Below, piece after piece: positions 35,754 to 48,616 of a DNA stretch of 64,000 bases. Below the pieces are notes generated by a model. The model saw only the letters and a program-made list of their open reading frames with translations, had not been told where the DNA came from and made no database searches. Each line of letters starts with the position of its first letter. The stretch's first letter is position 1. Made by a program: the position numbers and the translations under genes. This DNA is from Eudorina sp. 2006-703-Eu-15 (lineage: Eukaryota > Chlorophyta > Chlorophyceae > Chlamydomonadales > Volvocaceae), in the NCBI GenBank assembly GCA_003117195.1, contig BDSI01000146.1:121409-185408 (forward strand), in the 5' to 3' direction.

Positions 35754-38700
35754 CCACCAAGGGAGTCAGCTCGTGCCATGACGCGCGGGCAGATCCGTAT
35801 TATCGCACAGCCACAACACCGACCAGGCCTATCACCTATCACCATGAGCGGTCCTGCACGTGAATAGGCTCCATCTCGCGAGGGGCATCGCAGCACATAA
35901 GGGATGGGGGGAGGGTTAGAAGAGTGACAGGATCAAAGCTCATGGGTCTACGGCATTGTACAAAATCAATAGTAAACAAAGTGAATGCGTGTGCAAAGGC
36001 TGCGCTTCGCTGTGCTGAGCGGGCTGAGGTGGCTTCGGCGCGGAGCTGAACGGATTGGCTGAGGTGGCTTCGGCGCGGAGCTGAACGGATTGGCTTAGGT
36101 GGCTGCGGAGCTGAGCTGAAGCAAGGGCTGTGCTGCAAGGTCAGGAGCGTGCGAATCATGATTCCCAGGTCCCAACCCAGTTACCCGATCCCTCCCTGGG
36201 CCCGACCCAACAACGAGCGACACGGCACATGATCCCGAGCCCAGCCCAATCGTCACCTACCGGATGCGGGATCTCGTTAAGGTGCACAGCATGGGCTTGG
36301 GTCTTGAGGATGCAGGGGGATGCGTCAGGCGGTGAGTGAACGTGTTGGAAAACCCGACTAAGCTCTCCTTCCGATGAGCGATCCTGCAAGCAGCGACGCG
36401 AGGGCGGGGTCAGCGTGTATCGTGTGTGGAAAGCTAAGGTGGAAAGCTGGCGAAGCAAAACTTACCTACCAACTTCCCAACATCTGGATGGGCTACCACC
36501 GCGCCTGCAAGCAATGAGGAGTAAACACCAAGGGAGTCAGCTCGTGCCAAAAGCAAGGGACCGAGTCGCAATCGATCACGAAGCGGCTGACTCATCACCT
36601 TGTAGGCGCGGACTTACCACCGCACCTGGCCAATCGATCCGCAACAGCAGCCACCGCGCCTGCAAGCAATAACAAGTAACCAAGGCAGTCAGCTCGTGCC
36701 ATCACCTTGTAAGCGCGGACTTACCACCGCACCTGGCCAATCGATCCGCAACAGCAGCCACCGCGCCTGCAAGCAATAAGAAGTAACCACCAAGGGAGTC
36801 AGCTCGTGCCATGACGCGCGGGCAGATCCGTATTATCGCACAGCCACAACACCGACCAGGCCTATCACCTATCACCATGAGCGGTCCTGCACGTGAATAG
36901 GCTCCATCTCGCGAGGGGCATCGCAGCACATAAGGGATGGGGGGAGGGTTAGATGAGTGACAGGATCAAAGCTCATGGGTCTACGGCATTGTACAAAATC
37001 AATAGTAAACAAAGTGAATGCGTGTGCAAAGGCTGCGCTTCGCTGTGCTGAGCGGGCTGAGGTGGCTTCGGCGCGGAGCTGAACGGATTGGCTGAGGTGG
37101 CTTCGGCGCGGAGCTGAACGGATTGGCTTAGGTGGCTGCGGAGCTGAGCTGAAGCAAGGGCTGTGCTGCAAGGTCAGGAGCGTGCGAATCATGATTCCCA
37201 GGTCCCAACCCAGTTACCCGATCCCTCCCTGGGCCCGACCCAACAACGAGCGACACGGCACATGATCCCGAGCCCAGCCCAATCGTCACCTACCGGATGC
37301 GGGATCTCGTTAAGGTGCACAGCATGGGCTTGGGTCTTGGGGATGCAGGGGGATGCGTCAGGCGGTGAGTGAACGTGTTGGAAAACCCGACTAAGCTCTC
37401 CTTCCGATGAGCGATCCTGCAAGCAGCGACGCGAGGGCGGGGTCAGCGTGTATCGTGTGTGGAAAGCTAAGGTGGAAAGCTGGCGAAGCAAAACTTACCT
37501 ACCAACTTCCCAACATCTGGATGGGCTACCACCGCGCCTGCAAGCAATGAGGAGTAAACACCAAGGGAGTCAGCTCGTGCCAAAAGCAAGGGACCGAGTC
37601 GCAATCGATCACGAAGCGGCTGACTCATCACCTTGTAGGCGCGGACTTACCACCGCACCTGGCCAATCGATCCGCAACAGCAGCCACCGCGCCTGCAAGC
37701 AATAAGAAGTAACCACCAAGGGAGTCAGCTCGTGCCATGACGCGCGGGCAGATCCGTATTATCGCACAGCCACAACACCGACCAGGCCTATCACCTATCA
37801 CCATGAGCGGTCCTGCACGTGAATAGGCTCCATCTCGCGAGGGGCATCGCAGCACATAAGGGATGGGGGGAGGGTTAGATGAGTGACAGGATCAAAGCTC
37901 ATGGGTCTACGGCATTGTACAAAATCAATAGTAAACAAAGTGAATGCGTGTGCAAAGGCTGCGCTTCGCTGTGCTGAGCGGGCTGAGGTGGCTTCGGCGC
38001 GGAGCTGAACGGATTGGCTGAGGTGGCTTCGGCGCGGAGCTGAACGGATTGGCTTAGGTGGCTGCGGAGCTGAGCTGAAGCAAGGGCTGTGCTGCAAGGT
38101 CAGGAGCGTGCGAATCATGATTCCCAGGTCCCAACCCAGTTACCCGATCCCTCCCTGGGCCCGACCCAACAACGAGCGACACGGCACATGATCCCGAGCC
38201 CAGCCCAATCGTCACCTACCGGATGCGGGATCTCGTTAAGGTGCACAGCATGGGCTTGGGTCTTGGGGATGCAGGGGGATGCGTCAGGCGGTGAGTGAAC
38301 GTGTTGGAAAACCCGACTAAGCTCTCCTTCCGATGAGCGATCCTGCAAGCAGCGACGCGAGGGCGGGGTCAGCGTGTATCGTGTGTGGAAAGCTAAGGTG
38401 GAAAGCTGGCGAAGCAAAACTTACCTACCAACTTCCCAACATCTGGATGGGCTACCACCGCGCCTGCAAGCAATGAGGAGTAAACACCAAGGGAGTCAGC
38501 TCGTGCCAAAAGCAAGGGGCCGAGTCGCAATCGATCACGAAGCGGCTGACTCATCACCTTGTAGGCGCGGACTTACCACCGCACCTGGCCAATCGATCCG
38601 CAACAGCAGCCACCGCGCCTGCAAGCAATAAGAAGTAACCACCAAGGGAGTCAGCTCGTGCCATGACGCGCGGGCAGATCCGTATTATCGCACAGCCACA

Positions 38701-41700
38701 ACACCGACCAGGCCTATCACCTATCACCATGAGCGGTCCTGCACGTGAATAAGCTCCATCTCGCGAGGGGCATCGCAGCACATAAGGGATGGGGGGAGGG
38801 TTAGATGAGTGACAGGATCAAAGCTCATGGGTCTACGGCATTGTACAAAATCAATAGTAAACAAAGTGAATGCGTGTGCAAAGGCTGCGCTTCGCTGTGC
38901 TGAGCGGGCTGAGGTGGCTTCGGCGCGGAGCTGAACGGATTGGCTGAGGTGGCTTCGGCGCGGAGCTGAACGGATTGGCTTAGGTGGCTGCGGAGCTGAG
39001 CTGAAGCAAGGGCTGTGCTGCAAGGTCAGGAGCGTGCGAATCATGATTCCCAGGTCCCAACCCAGTTACCCGATCCCTCCCTGGGCCCGACCCAACAACG
39101 AGCGACACGGCACATGATCCCGAGCCCAGCCCAATCGTCACCTACCGGATGCGGGATCTCGTTAAGGTGCACAGCATGGGCTTGGGTCTTGGGGATGCAG
39201 GGGGATGCGTCAGGCGGTGAGTGAACGTGTTGGAAAACCCGACTAAGCTCTCCTTCCGATGAGCGATCCTGCAAGCAGCGACGCGAGGGCGGGGTCAGCG
39301 TGTATCGTGTGTGGAAAGCTAAGGTGGAAAGCTGGCGAAGCAAAACTTACCTACCAACTTCCCAACATCTGGATGGGCTACCACCGCGCCTGCAAGCAAT
39401 GAGGAGTAAACACCAAGGGAGTCAGCTCGTGCCAAAAGCAAGGGGCCGAGTCGCAATCGATCACGAAGCGGCTGACTCATCACCTTGTAGGCGCGGACTT
39501 ACCACCGCACCTGGCCAATCGATCCGCAACAGCAGCCACCGCGCCTGCAAGCAATAAGAAGTAACCACCAAGGGAGTCAGCTCGTGCCATGACGCGCGGG
39601 CAGATCCGTATTATCGCACAGCCACAACACCGACCAGGCCTATCACCTATCACCATGAGCGGTCCTGCACGTGAATAAGCTCCATCTCGCGAGGGGCATC
39701 GCAGCACATAAGGGATGGGGGGGAGGGTTAGATGAGTGACAGGATCAAAGCTCATGGGTCTACGGCATTGTACAAAATCAATAGTAAACAAAGTGAATGC
39801 GTGTGCAAAGGCTGCGCTTCGCTGTGCTGAGCGGGCTGAGGTGGCTTCGGCGCGGAGCTGAACGGATTGGCTGAGGTGGCTTCGGCGCGGAGCTGAACGG
39901 ATTGGCTTAGGTGGCTGCGGAGCTGAGCTGAAGCAAGGGCTGTGCTGCAAGGTCAGGAGCGTGCGAATCATGATTCCCAGGTCCCAACCCAGTTACCCGA
40001 TCCCTCCCTGGGCCCGACCCAACAACGAGCGACACGGCACATGATCCCGAGCCCAGCCCAATCGTCACCTACCGGATGCGGGATCTCGTTAAGGTGCACA
40101 GCATGGGCTTGGGTCTTGGGGATGCAGGGGGATGCGTCAGGCGGTGAGTGAACGTGTTGGAAAACCCGACTAAGCTCTCCTTCCGATGAGCGATCCTGCA
40201 AGCAGCGACGCGAGGGCGGGGTCAGCGTGTATCGTGTGTGGAAAGCTAAGGTGGAAAGCTGGCGAAGCAAAACTTACCTACCAACTTCCCAACATCTGGA
40301 TGGGCTACCACCGCGCCTGCAAGCAATGAGGAGTAAACACCAAGGGAGTCAGCTCGTGCCAAAAGCAAGGGGCCGAGTCGCAATCGATCACGAAGCGGCT
40401 GACTCATCACCTTGTAGGCGCGGACTGACCACCGCCCATGGCCAATCGATCCGCAACAGCAGCCACCGCGCCTGCAAGCAATGAGGAGTAAACACCAAGG
40501 GAGTCAGCTCGTGCCAAAAGCAAGGGGCCGAGTCGCAATCGATCACGAAGCGGCTGACTCATCACCTTGTAGGCGCGGACTTACCACCGCACCTGGCCAA
40601 TCGATCCGCAACAGCAGCCACCGCGCCTGCAAGCAATAAGAAGTAACCACCAAGGGAGTCAGCTCGTGCCATGACGCGCGGGCAGATCCGTATTATCGCA
40701 CAGCCACAACACCGACCAGGCCTATCACCTATCACCATGAGCGGTCCTGCACGTGAATAGGCTCCATCTCGCGAGGGGCATCGCAGCACATAAGGGATGG
40801 GGGGGAGGGTTAGATGAGTGACAGGATCAAAGCTCATGGGTCTACGGCATTGTACAAAATCAATAGTAAACAAAGTGAATGCGTGTGCAAAGGCTGCGCT
40901 TCGCTGTGCTGAGCGGGCTGAGGTGGCTTCGGCGCGGAGCTGAACGGATTGGCTGAGGTGGCTTCGGCGCGGAGCTGAACGGATTGGCTTAGGTGGCTGC
41001 GGAGCTGAGCTGAAGCAAGGGCTGTGCTGCAAGGTCAGGAGCGTGCGAATCATGATTCCCAGGTCCCAACCCAGTTACCCGATCCCTCCCTGGGCCCGAC
41101 CCAACAACGAGCGACACGGCACATGATCCCGAGCCCAGCCCAATCGTCACCTACCGGATGCGGGATCTCGTTAAGGTGCACAGCATGGGCTTGGGTCTTG
41201 GGGATGCAGGGGGATGCGTCAGGCGGTGAGTGAACGTGTTGGAAAACCCGACTAAGCTCTCCTTCCGATGAGCGATCCTGCAAGCAGCGACGCGAGGGCG
41301 GGGTCAGCGTGTATCGTGTGTGGAAAGCTAAGGTGGAAAGCTGGCGAAGCAAAACTTACCTACCAACTTCCCAACATCTGGATGGGCTACCACCGCGCCT
41401 GCAAGCAATGAGGAGTAAACACCAAGGGAGTCAGCTCGTGCCAAAAGCAAGGGGCCGAGTCGCAATCGATCACGAAGCGGCTGACTCATCACCTTGTAGG
41501 CGCGGACTGACCACCGCCCATGGCCAATCGATCCGCAACAGCAGCCACCGCGCCTGCAAGCAATGAGGAGTAAACACCAAGGGAGTCAGCTCGTGCCAAA
41601 AGCAAGGGGCCGAGTCGCAATCGATCACGAAGCGGCTGACTCATCACCTTGTAGGCGCGGACTGACCACCGCCCATGGCCAATCGATCCGCAACAGCAGC

Positions 41701-44700
41701 CACCGCGCCTGCAAGCAATAAGAAGTAACCACCAAGGGAGTCAGCTCGTGCCATGACGCGCGGGCAGATCCGTATTATCGCACAGCCACAACACCGACCA
41801 GGCCTATCACCTATCACCATGAGCGGTCCTGCACGTGAATAAGCTCCATCTCGCGAGGGGCATCGCAGCACATAAGGGATGGGGGGGAGGGTTAGATGAG
41901 TGACAGGATCAAAGCTCATGGGTCTACGGCATTGTACAAAATCAATAGTAAACAAAGTGAATGCGTGTGCAAAGGCTGCGCTTCGCTGTGCTGAGCGGGC
42001 TGAGGTGGCTTCGGCGCGGAGCTGAACGGATTGGCTGAGGTGGCTTCGGCGCGGAGCTGAACGGATTGGCTTAGGTGGCTGCGGAGCTGAGCTGAAGCAA
42101 GGGCTGTGCTGCAAGGTCAGGAGCGTGCGAATCATGATTCCCAGGTCCCAACCCAGTTACCCGATCCCTCCCTGGGCCCGACCCAACAACGAGCGACACG
42201 GCACATGATCCCGAGCCCAGCCCAATCGTCACCTACCGGATGCGGGATCTCGTTAAGGTGCACAGCATGGGCTTGGGTCTTGGGGATGCAGGGGGATGCG
42301 TCAGGCGGTGAGTGAACGTGTTGGAAAACCCGACTAAGCTCTCCTTCCGATGAGCGATCCTGCAAGCAGCGACGCGAGGGCGGGGTCAGCGTGTATCGTG
42401 TGTGGAAAGCTAAGGTGGAAAGCTGGCGAAGCAAAACTTACCTACCAACTTCCCAACATCTGGATGGGCTACCACCGCGCCTGCAAGCAATGTGGAGTAA
42501 ACACCAAGGGAGTCAGCTCGTGCCAAAAGCAAGGGGCCGAGTCGCAATCGATCACGAAGCGGCTGACTCATCACCTTGTAGGCGCGGACTGACCACCGCC
42601 CATGGCCAATCGATCCGCAACAGCAGCCACCGCGCCTGCAAGCAATGAGGAGTAAACACCAAGGGAGTCAGCTCGTGCCAAAAGCAAGGGGCCGAGTCGC
42701 AATCGATCACGAAGCGGCTGACTCATCACCTTGTAGGCGCGGACTTACCACCGCACCTGGCCAATCGATCCGCAACAGCAGCCACCGCGCCTGCAAGCAA
42801 TGAGGAGTAAACACCAAGGGAGTCAGCTCGTGCCAAAAGCAAGGGGCCGAGTCGCAATCGATCACGAAGCGGCTGACTCATCACCTTGTAGGCGCGGACT
42901 TACCACCGCACCTGGCCAATCGATCCGCAACAGCAGCCACCGCGCCTGCAAGCAATAAGAAGTAACCACCAAGGGAGTCAGCTCGTGCCATGACGCGCGG
43001 GCAGATCCGTATTATCGCACAGCCACAACACCGACCAGGCCTATCACCTATCACCATGAGCGGTCCTGCACGTGAATAGGCTCCATCTCGCGAGGGGCAT
43101 CGCAGCACATAAGGGATGGGGGGGAGGGTTAGATGAGTGACAGGATCAAAGCTCATGGGTCTACGGCATTGTACAAAATCAATAGTAAACAAAGTGAATG
43201 CGTGTGCAAAGGCTGCGCTTCGCTGTGCTGAGCGGGCTGAGGTGGCTTCGGCGCGGAGCTGAACGGATTGGCTGAGGTGGCTTCGGCGCGGAGCTGAACG
43301 GATTGGCTTAGGTGGCTGCGGAGCTGAGCTGAAGCAAGGGCTGTGCTGCAAGGTCAGGAGCGTGCGAATCATGATTCCCAGGTCCCAACCCAGTTACCCG
43401 ATCCCTCCCTGGGCCCGACCCAACAACGAGCGACACGGCACATGATCCCGAGCCCAGCCCAATCGTCACCTACCGGATGCGGGATCTCGTTAAGGTGCAC
43501 AGCATGGGCTTGGGTCTTGGGGATGCAGGGGGATGCGTCAGGCGGTGAGTGAACGTGTTGGAAAACCCGACTAAGCTCTCCTTCCGATGAGCGATCCTGC
43601 AAGCAGCGACGCGAGGGCGGGGTCAGCGTGTATCGTGTGTGGAAAGCTAAGGTGGAAAGCTGGCGAAGCAAAACTTACCTACCAACTTCCCAACATCTGG
43701 ATGGGCTACCACCGCGCCTGCAAGCAATGAGGAGTAAACACCAAGGGAGTCAGCTCGTGCCAAAAGCAAGGGGCCGAGTCGCAATCGATCACGAAGCGGC
43801 TGACTCATCACCTTGTAGGCGCGGACTGACCACCGCCCATGGCCAATCGATCCGCAACAGCAGCCACCGCGCCTGCAAGCAATGAGGAGTAAACACCAAG
43901 GGAGTCAGCTCGTGCCAAAAGCAAGGGGCCGAGTCGCAATCGATCACGAAGCGGCTGACTCATCACCTTGTAGGCGCGGACTGACCACCGCCCATGGCCA
44001 ATCGATCCGCAACAGCAGCCACCGCGCCTGCAAGCAATGAGGAGTAAACACCAAGGGAGTCAGCTCGTGCCAAAAGCAAGGGGCCGAGTCGCAATCGATC
44101 ACGAAGCGGCTGACTCATCACCTTGTAGGCGCGGACTTACCACCGCACCTGGCCAATCGATCCGCAACAGCAGCCACCGCGCCTGCAAGCAATAAGAAGT
44201 AACCACCAAGGGAGTCAGCTCGTGCCATGACGCGCGGGCAGATCCGTATTATCGCACAGCCACAACACCGACCAGGCCTATCACCTATCACCATGAGCGG
44301 TCCTGCACGTGAATAGGCTCCATCTCGCGAGGGGCATCGCAGCACATAAGGGATGGGGGGGAGGGTTAGATGAGTGACAGGATCAAAGCTCATGGGTCTA
44401 CGGCATTGTACAAAATCAATAGTAAACAAAGTGAATGCGTGTGCAAAGGCTGCGCTTCGCTGTGCTGAGCGGGCTGAGGTGGCTTCGGCGCGGAGCTGAA
44501 CGGATTGGCTGAGGTGGCTTCGGCGCGGAGCTGAACGGATTGGCTTAGGTGGCTGCGGAGCTGAGCTGAAGCAAGGGCTGTGCTGCAAGGTCAGGAGCGT
44601 GCGAATCATGATTCCCAGGTCCCAACCCAGTTACCCGATCCCTCCCTGGGCCCGACCCAACAACGAGCGACACGGCACATGATCCCGAGCCCAGCCCAAT

Positions 44701-47700
44701 CGTCACCTACCGGATGCGGGATCTCGTTAAGGTGCACAGCATGGGCTTGGGTCTTGGGGATGCAGGGGGATGCGTCAGGCGGTGAGTGAACGTGTTGGAA
44801 AACCCGACTAAGCTCTCCTTCCGATGAGCGATCCTGCAAGCAGCGACGCGAGGGCGGGGTCAGCGTGTATCGTGTGTGGAAAGCTAAGGTGGAAAGCTGG
44901 CGAAGCAAAACTTACCTACCAACTTCCCAACATCTGGATGGGCTACCACCGCGCCTGCAAGCAATGAGGAGTAAACACCAAGGGAGTCAGCTCGTGCCAA
45001 AAGCAAGGGGCCGAGTCGCAATCGATCACGAAGCGGCTGACTCATCACCTTGTAGGCGCGGACTGACCACCGCCCATGGCCAATCGATCCGCAACAGCAG
45101 CCACCGCGCCTGCAAGCAATGAGGAGTAAACACCAAGGGAGTCAGCTCGTGCCAAAAGCAAGGGGCCGAGTCGCAATCGATCACGAAGCGGCTGACTCAT
45201 CACCTTGTAGGCGCGGACTGACCACCGCCCATGGCCAATCGATCCGCAACAGCAGCCACCGCGCCTGCAAGCAATAAGAAGTAACCACCAAGGGAGTCAG
45301 CTCGTGCCATCACCTTGTAGGCGCGGACTTACCACCGCACCTGGCCAATCGATCCGCAACAGCAGCCACCGCGCCTGCAAGCAATAAGAAGTAAGCAAGG
45401 CAGTCAGCTCGTGCCATAAGCGAGGGGTCGATTCGCAATCGATCACGAAGCGGCTGACTCATCACCTTGTAAACGCGGACTTACCACCGCACCTGGCCAA
45501 TCGATCCGCAACAGCAGCCACCGCGCCTGCAAGCAATAAGAAGTAACCACCAAGGGAGTCAGCTCGTGCCATGACGCGCGGGCAGATCCGTATTATCGCA
45601 CAGCCACAACACCGACCAGGCCTATCACCTATCACCATGAGCGGTCCTGCACGTGAATAGGCTCCATCTCGCGAGGGGCATCGCAGCACATAAGGGATGG
45701 GGGGGAGGGTTAGATGAGTGACAGGATCAAAGCTCATGGGTCTACGGCATTGTACAAAATCAATAGTAAACAAAGTGAATGCGTGTGCAAAGGCTGCGCT
45801 TCGCTGTGCTGAGCGGGCTGAGGTGGCTTCGGCGCGGAGCTGAACGGATTGGCTGAGGTGGCTTCGGCGCGGAGCTGAACGGATTGGCTTAGGTGGCTGC
45901 GGAGCTGAGCTGAAGCAAGGGCTGTGCTGCAAGGTCAGGAGCGTGCGAATCATGATTCCCAGGTCCCAACCCAGTTACCCGATCCCTCCCTGGGCCCGAC
46001 CCAACAACGAGCGACACGGCACATGATCCCGAGCCCAGCCCAATCGTCACCTACCGGATGCGGGATCTCGTTAAGGTGCACAGCATGGGCTTGGGTCTTG
46101 GGGATGCAGGGGGATGCGTCAGGCGGTGAGTGAACGTGTTGGAAAACCCGACTAAGCTCTCCTTCCGATGAGCGATCCTGCAAGCAGCGACGCGAGGGCG
46201 GGGTCAGCGTGTATCGTGTGTGGAAAGCTAAGGTGGAAAGCTGGCGAAGCAAAACTTACCTACCAACTTCCCAACATCTGGATGGGCTACCACCGCGCCT
46301 GCAAGCAATGAGGAGTAAACACCAAGGGAGTCAGCTCGTGCCAAAAGCAAGGGGCCGAGTCGCAATCGATCACGAAGCGGCTGACTCATCACCTTGTAGG
46401 CGCGGACTGACCACCGCCCATGGCCAATCGATCCGCAACAGCAGCCACCGCGCCTGCAAGCAATGAGGAGTAAACACCAAGGGAGTCAGCTCGTGCCAAA
46501 AGCAAGGGGCCGAGTCGCAATCGATCACGAAGCGGCTGACTCATCACCTTGTAGGCGCGGACTGACCACCGCCCATGGCCAATCGATCCGCAACAGCAGC
46601 CACCGCGCCTGCAAGCAATGAGGAGTAAACACCAAGGGAGTCAGCTCGTGCCAAAAGCAAGGGGCCGAGTCGCAATCGATCACGAAGCGGCTGACTCATC
46701 ACCTTGTAGGCGCGGACTTACCACCGCACCTGGCCAATCGATCCGCAACAGCAGCCACCGCGCCTGCAAGCAATAAGAAGTAACCACCAAGGGAGTCAGC
46801 TCGTGCCATGACGCGCGGGCAGATCCGTATTATCGCACAGCCACAACACCGACCAGGCCTATCACCTATCACCATGAGCGGTCCTGCACGTGAATAGGCT
46901 CCATCTCGCGAGGGGCATCGCAGCACATAAGGGATGGGGGGGAGGGTTAGATGAGTGACAGGATCAAAGCTCATGGGTCTACGGCATTGTACAAAATCAA
47001 TAGTAAACAAAGTGAATGCGTGTGCAAAGGCTGCGCTTCGCTGTGCTGAGCGGGCTGAGGTGGCTTCGGCGCGGAGCTGAACGGATTGGCTGAGGTGGCT
47101 TCGGCGCGGAGCTGAACGGATTGGCTTAGGTGGCTGCGGAGCTGAGCTGAAGCAAGGGCTGTGCTGCAAGGTCAGGAGCGTGCGAATCATGATTCCCAGG
47201 TCCCAACCCAGTTACCCGATCCCTCCCTGGGCCCGACCCAACAACGAGCGACACGGCACATGATCCCGAGCCCAGCCCAATCGTCACCTACCGGATGCGG
47301 GATCTCGTTAAGGTGCACAGCATGGGCTTGGGTCTTGGGGATGCAGGGGGATGCGTCAGGCGGTGAGTGAACGTGTTGGAAAACCCGACTAAGCTCTCCT
47401 TCCGATGAGCGATCCTGCAAGCAGCGACGCGAGGGCGGGGTCAGCGTGTATCGTGTGTGGAAAGCTAAGGTGGAAAGCTGGCGAAGCAAAACTTACCTAC
47501 CAACTTCCCAACATCTGGATGGGCTACCACCGCGCCTGCAAGCAATGAGGAGTAAACACCAAGGGAGTCAGCTCGTGCCAAAAGCAAGGGGCCGAGTCGC
47601 AATCGATCACGAAGCGGCTGACTCATCACCTTGTAGGCGCGGACTGACCACCGCCCATGGCCAATCGATCCGCAACAGCAGCCACCGCGCCTGCAAGCAA

Positions 47701-48610
47701 TAAGAAGTAACCACCAAGGGAGTCAGCTCGTGCCATCACCTTGTAGGCGCGGACTTACCACCGCACCTGGCCAATCGATCCGCAACAGCAGCCACCGCGC
47801 CTGCAAGCAATAAGAAGTAAGCAAGGCAGTCAGCTCGTGCCATAAGCGAGGGGTCGATTCGCAATCGATCACGAAGCGGCTGACTCATCACCTTGTAAAC
47901 GCGGACTTACCACCGCACCTGGCCAATCGATCCGCAACAGCAGCCACCGCGCCTGCAAGCAATAAGAAGTAACCACCAAGGGAGTCAGCTCGTGCCATGA
48001 CGCGCGGGCAGATCCGTATTATCGCACAGCCACAACACCGACCAGGCCTATCACCTATCACCATGAGCGGTCCTGCACGTGAATAGGCTCCATCTCGCGA
48101 GGGGCATCGCAGCACATAAGGGATGGGGGGGAGGGTTAGATGAGTGACAGGATCAAAGCTCATGGGTCTACGGCATTGTACAAAATCAATAGTAAACAAA
48201 GTGAATGCGTGTGCAAAGGCTGCGCTTCGCTGTGCTGAGCGGGCTGAGGTGGCTTCGGCGCGGAGCTGAACGGATTGGCTGAGGTGGCTTCGGCGCGGAG
48301 CTGAACGGATTGGCTGAGGTGGCTGCGGAGCTGAGCTGAAGCAAGGGCTGTGCTGCAAGATCAGGAGCGTGCGAATGATGATTCCCAGGTCCCAACCCAG
48401 TTACCCGATCCCTCCCTGGGCCCGACCCAACAACGAGCGACACGGCACATGATCCCGAGCCCAGCCCAATCGTCACCTACCGGATGCGGGATCTCGTTAA
48501 GGTGCACAGCATGGGCTTGGGTCTTGAGGATGCAGGGGGATGCGTCAGGCGGTGAGTGAACGTGTTGGAAAACCCGACTAAGCTCTCCTTCCGATGAGCG
48601 ATCAATCCTT
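35700..48610. repeat. Satellite array: 12 tandem units of 926 bases with nested 155- and 107-base subrepeats
   Basis: The marker ATGACGCGCGGGCAG occurs at 35779, 36811, 37737, 38663, 39590, 40671, 41753, 42990, 44227, 45571, 46808 and 47997. Unit lengths are therefore 1032, 926, 926, 927, 1081, 1082, 1237, 1237, 1344, 1237 and 1189 bases, then a truncated last unit. Differences resolve into a 926-base core plus zero, one or two 155-base subrepeats and sometimes a 107-base subrepeat. Units are nearly identical; variants include a G6 versus G7/G8 run near the middle, TAGGCTCC versus TAAGCTCC, and TTACCACCGCACC versus TGACCACCGCCCA. Each core also contains two or three copies of a 35-base element (GAGGTGGCTTCGGCGCGG). 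The left edge starts mid-subrepeat; the right edge breaks after 48600 into the 38-base minisatellite. Confidence 0.97.
42350..42592 (+). pseudogene. LIM-like Cys/His reading frame of the satellite unit, read-through copy
   Basis: Every complete unit has, on the plus strand, an ATG-initiated frame encoding about 47 residues with CIVCGK, a 23-residue stretch, then YHRACKQ and a TGA stop. In this copy the stop is TGT (42491-42493), so the frame continues as CGVNTKG to 80 residues. The resulting C-x2-C-x23-H-x2-C-x2-C spacing fits the first half of a LIM or similar treble-clef zinc finger. The other copies have lost the last ligand to the stop. Whether any copy is transcribed or translated is unknown; I treat it as a gene fragment caught in the satellite. 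Confidence 0.4.
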
Positions 48611-48616
48611 CAAGCA

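Noticed and set aside
35754..48600. CRISPR-like array
   Set aside because: Repeats are long (155-926 bases), adjacent and without unique spacers; eukaryotic setting and no cas-like genes.
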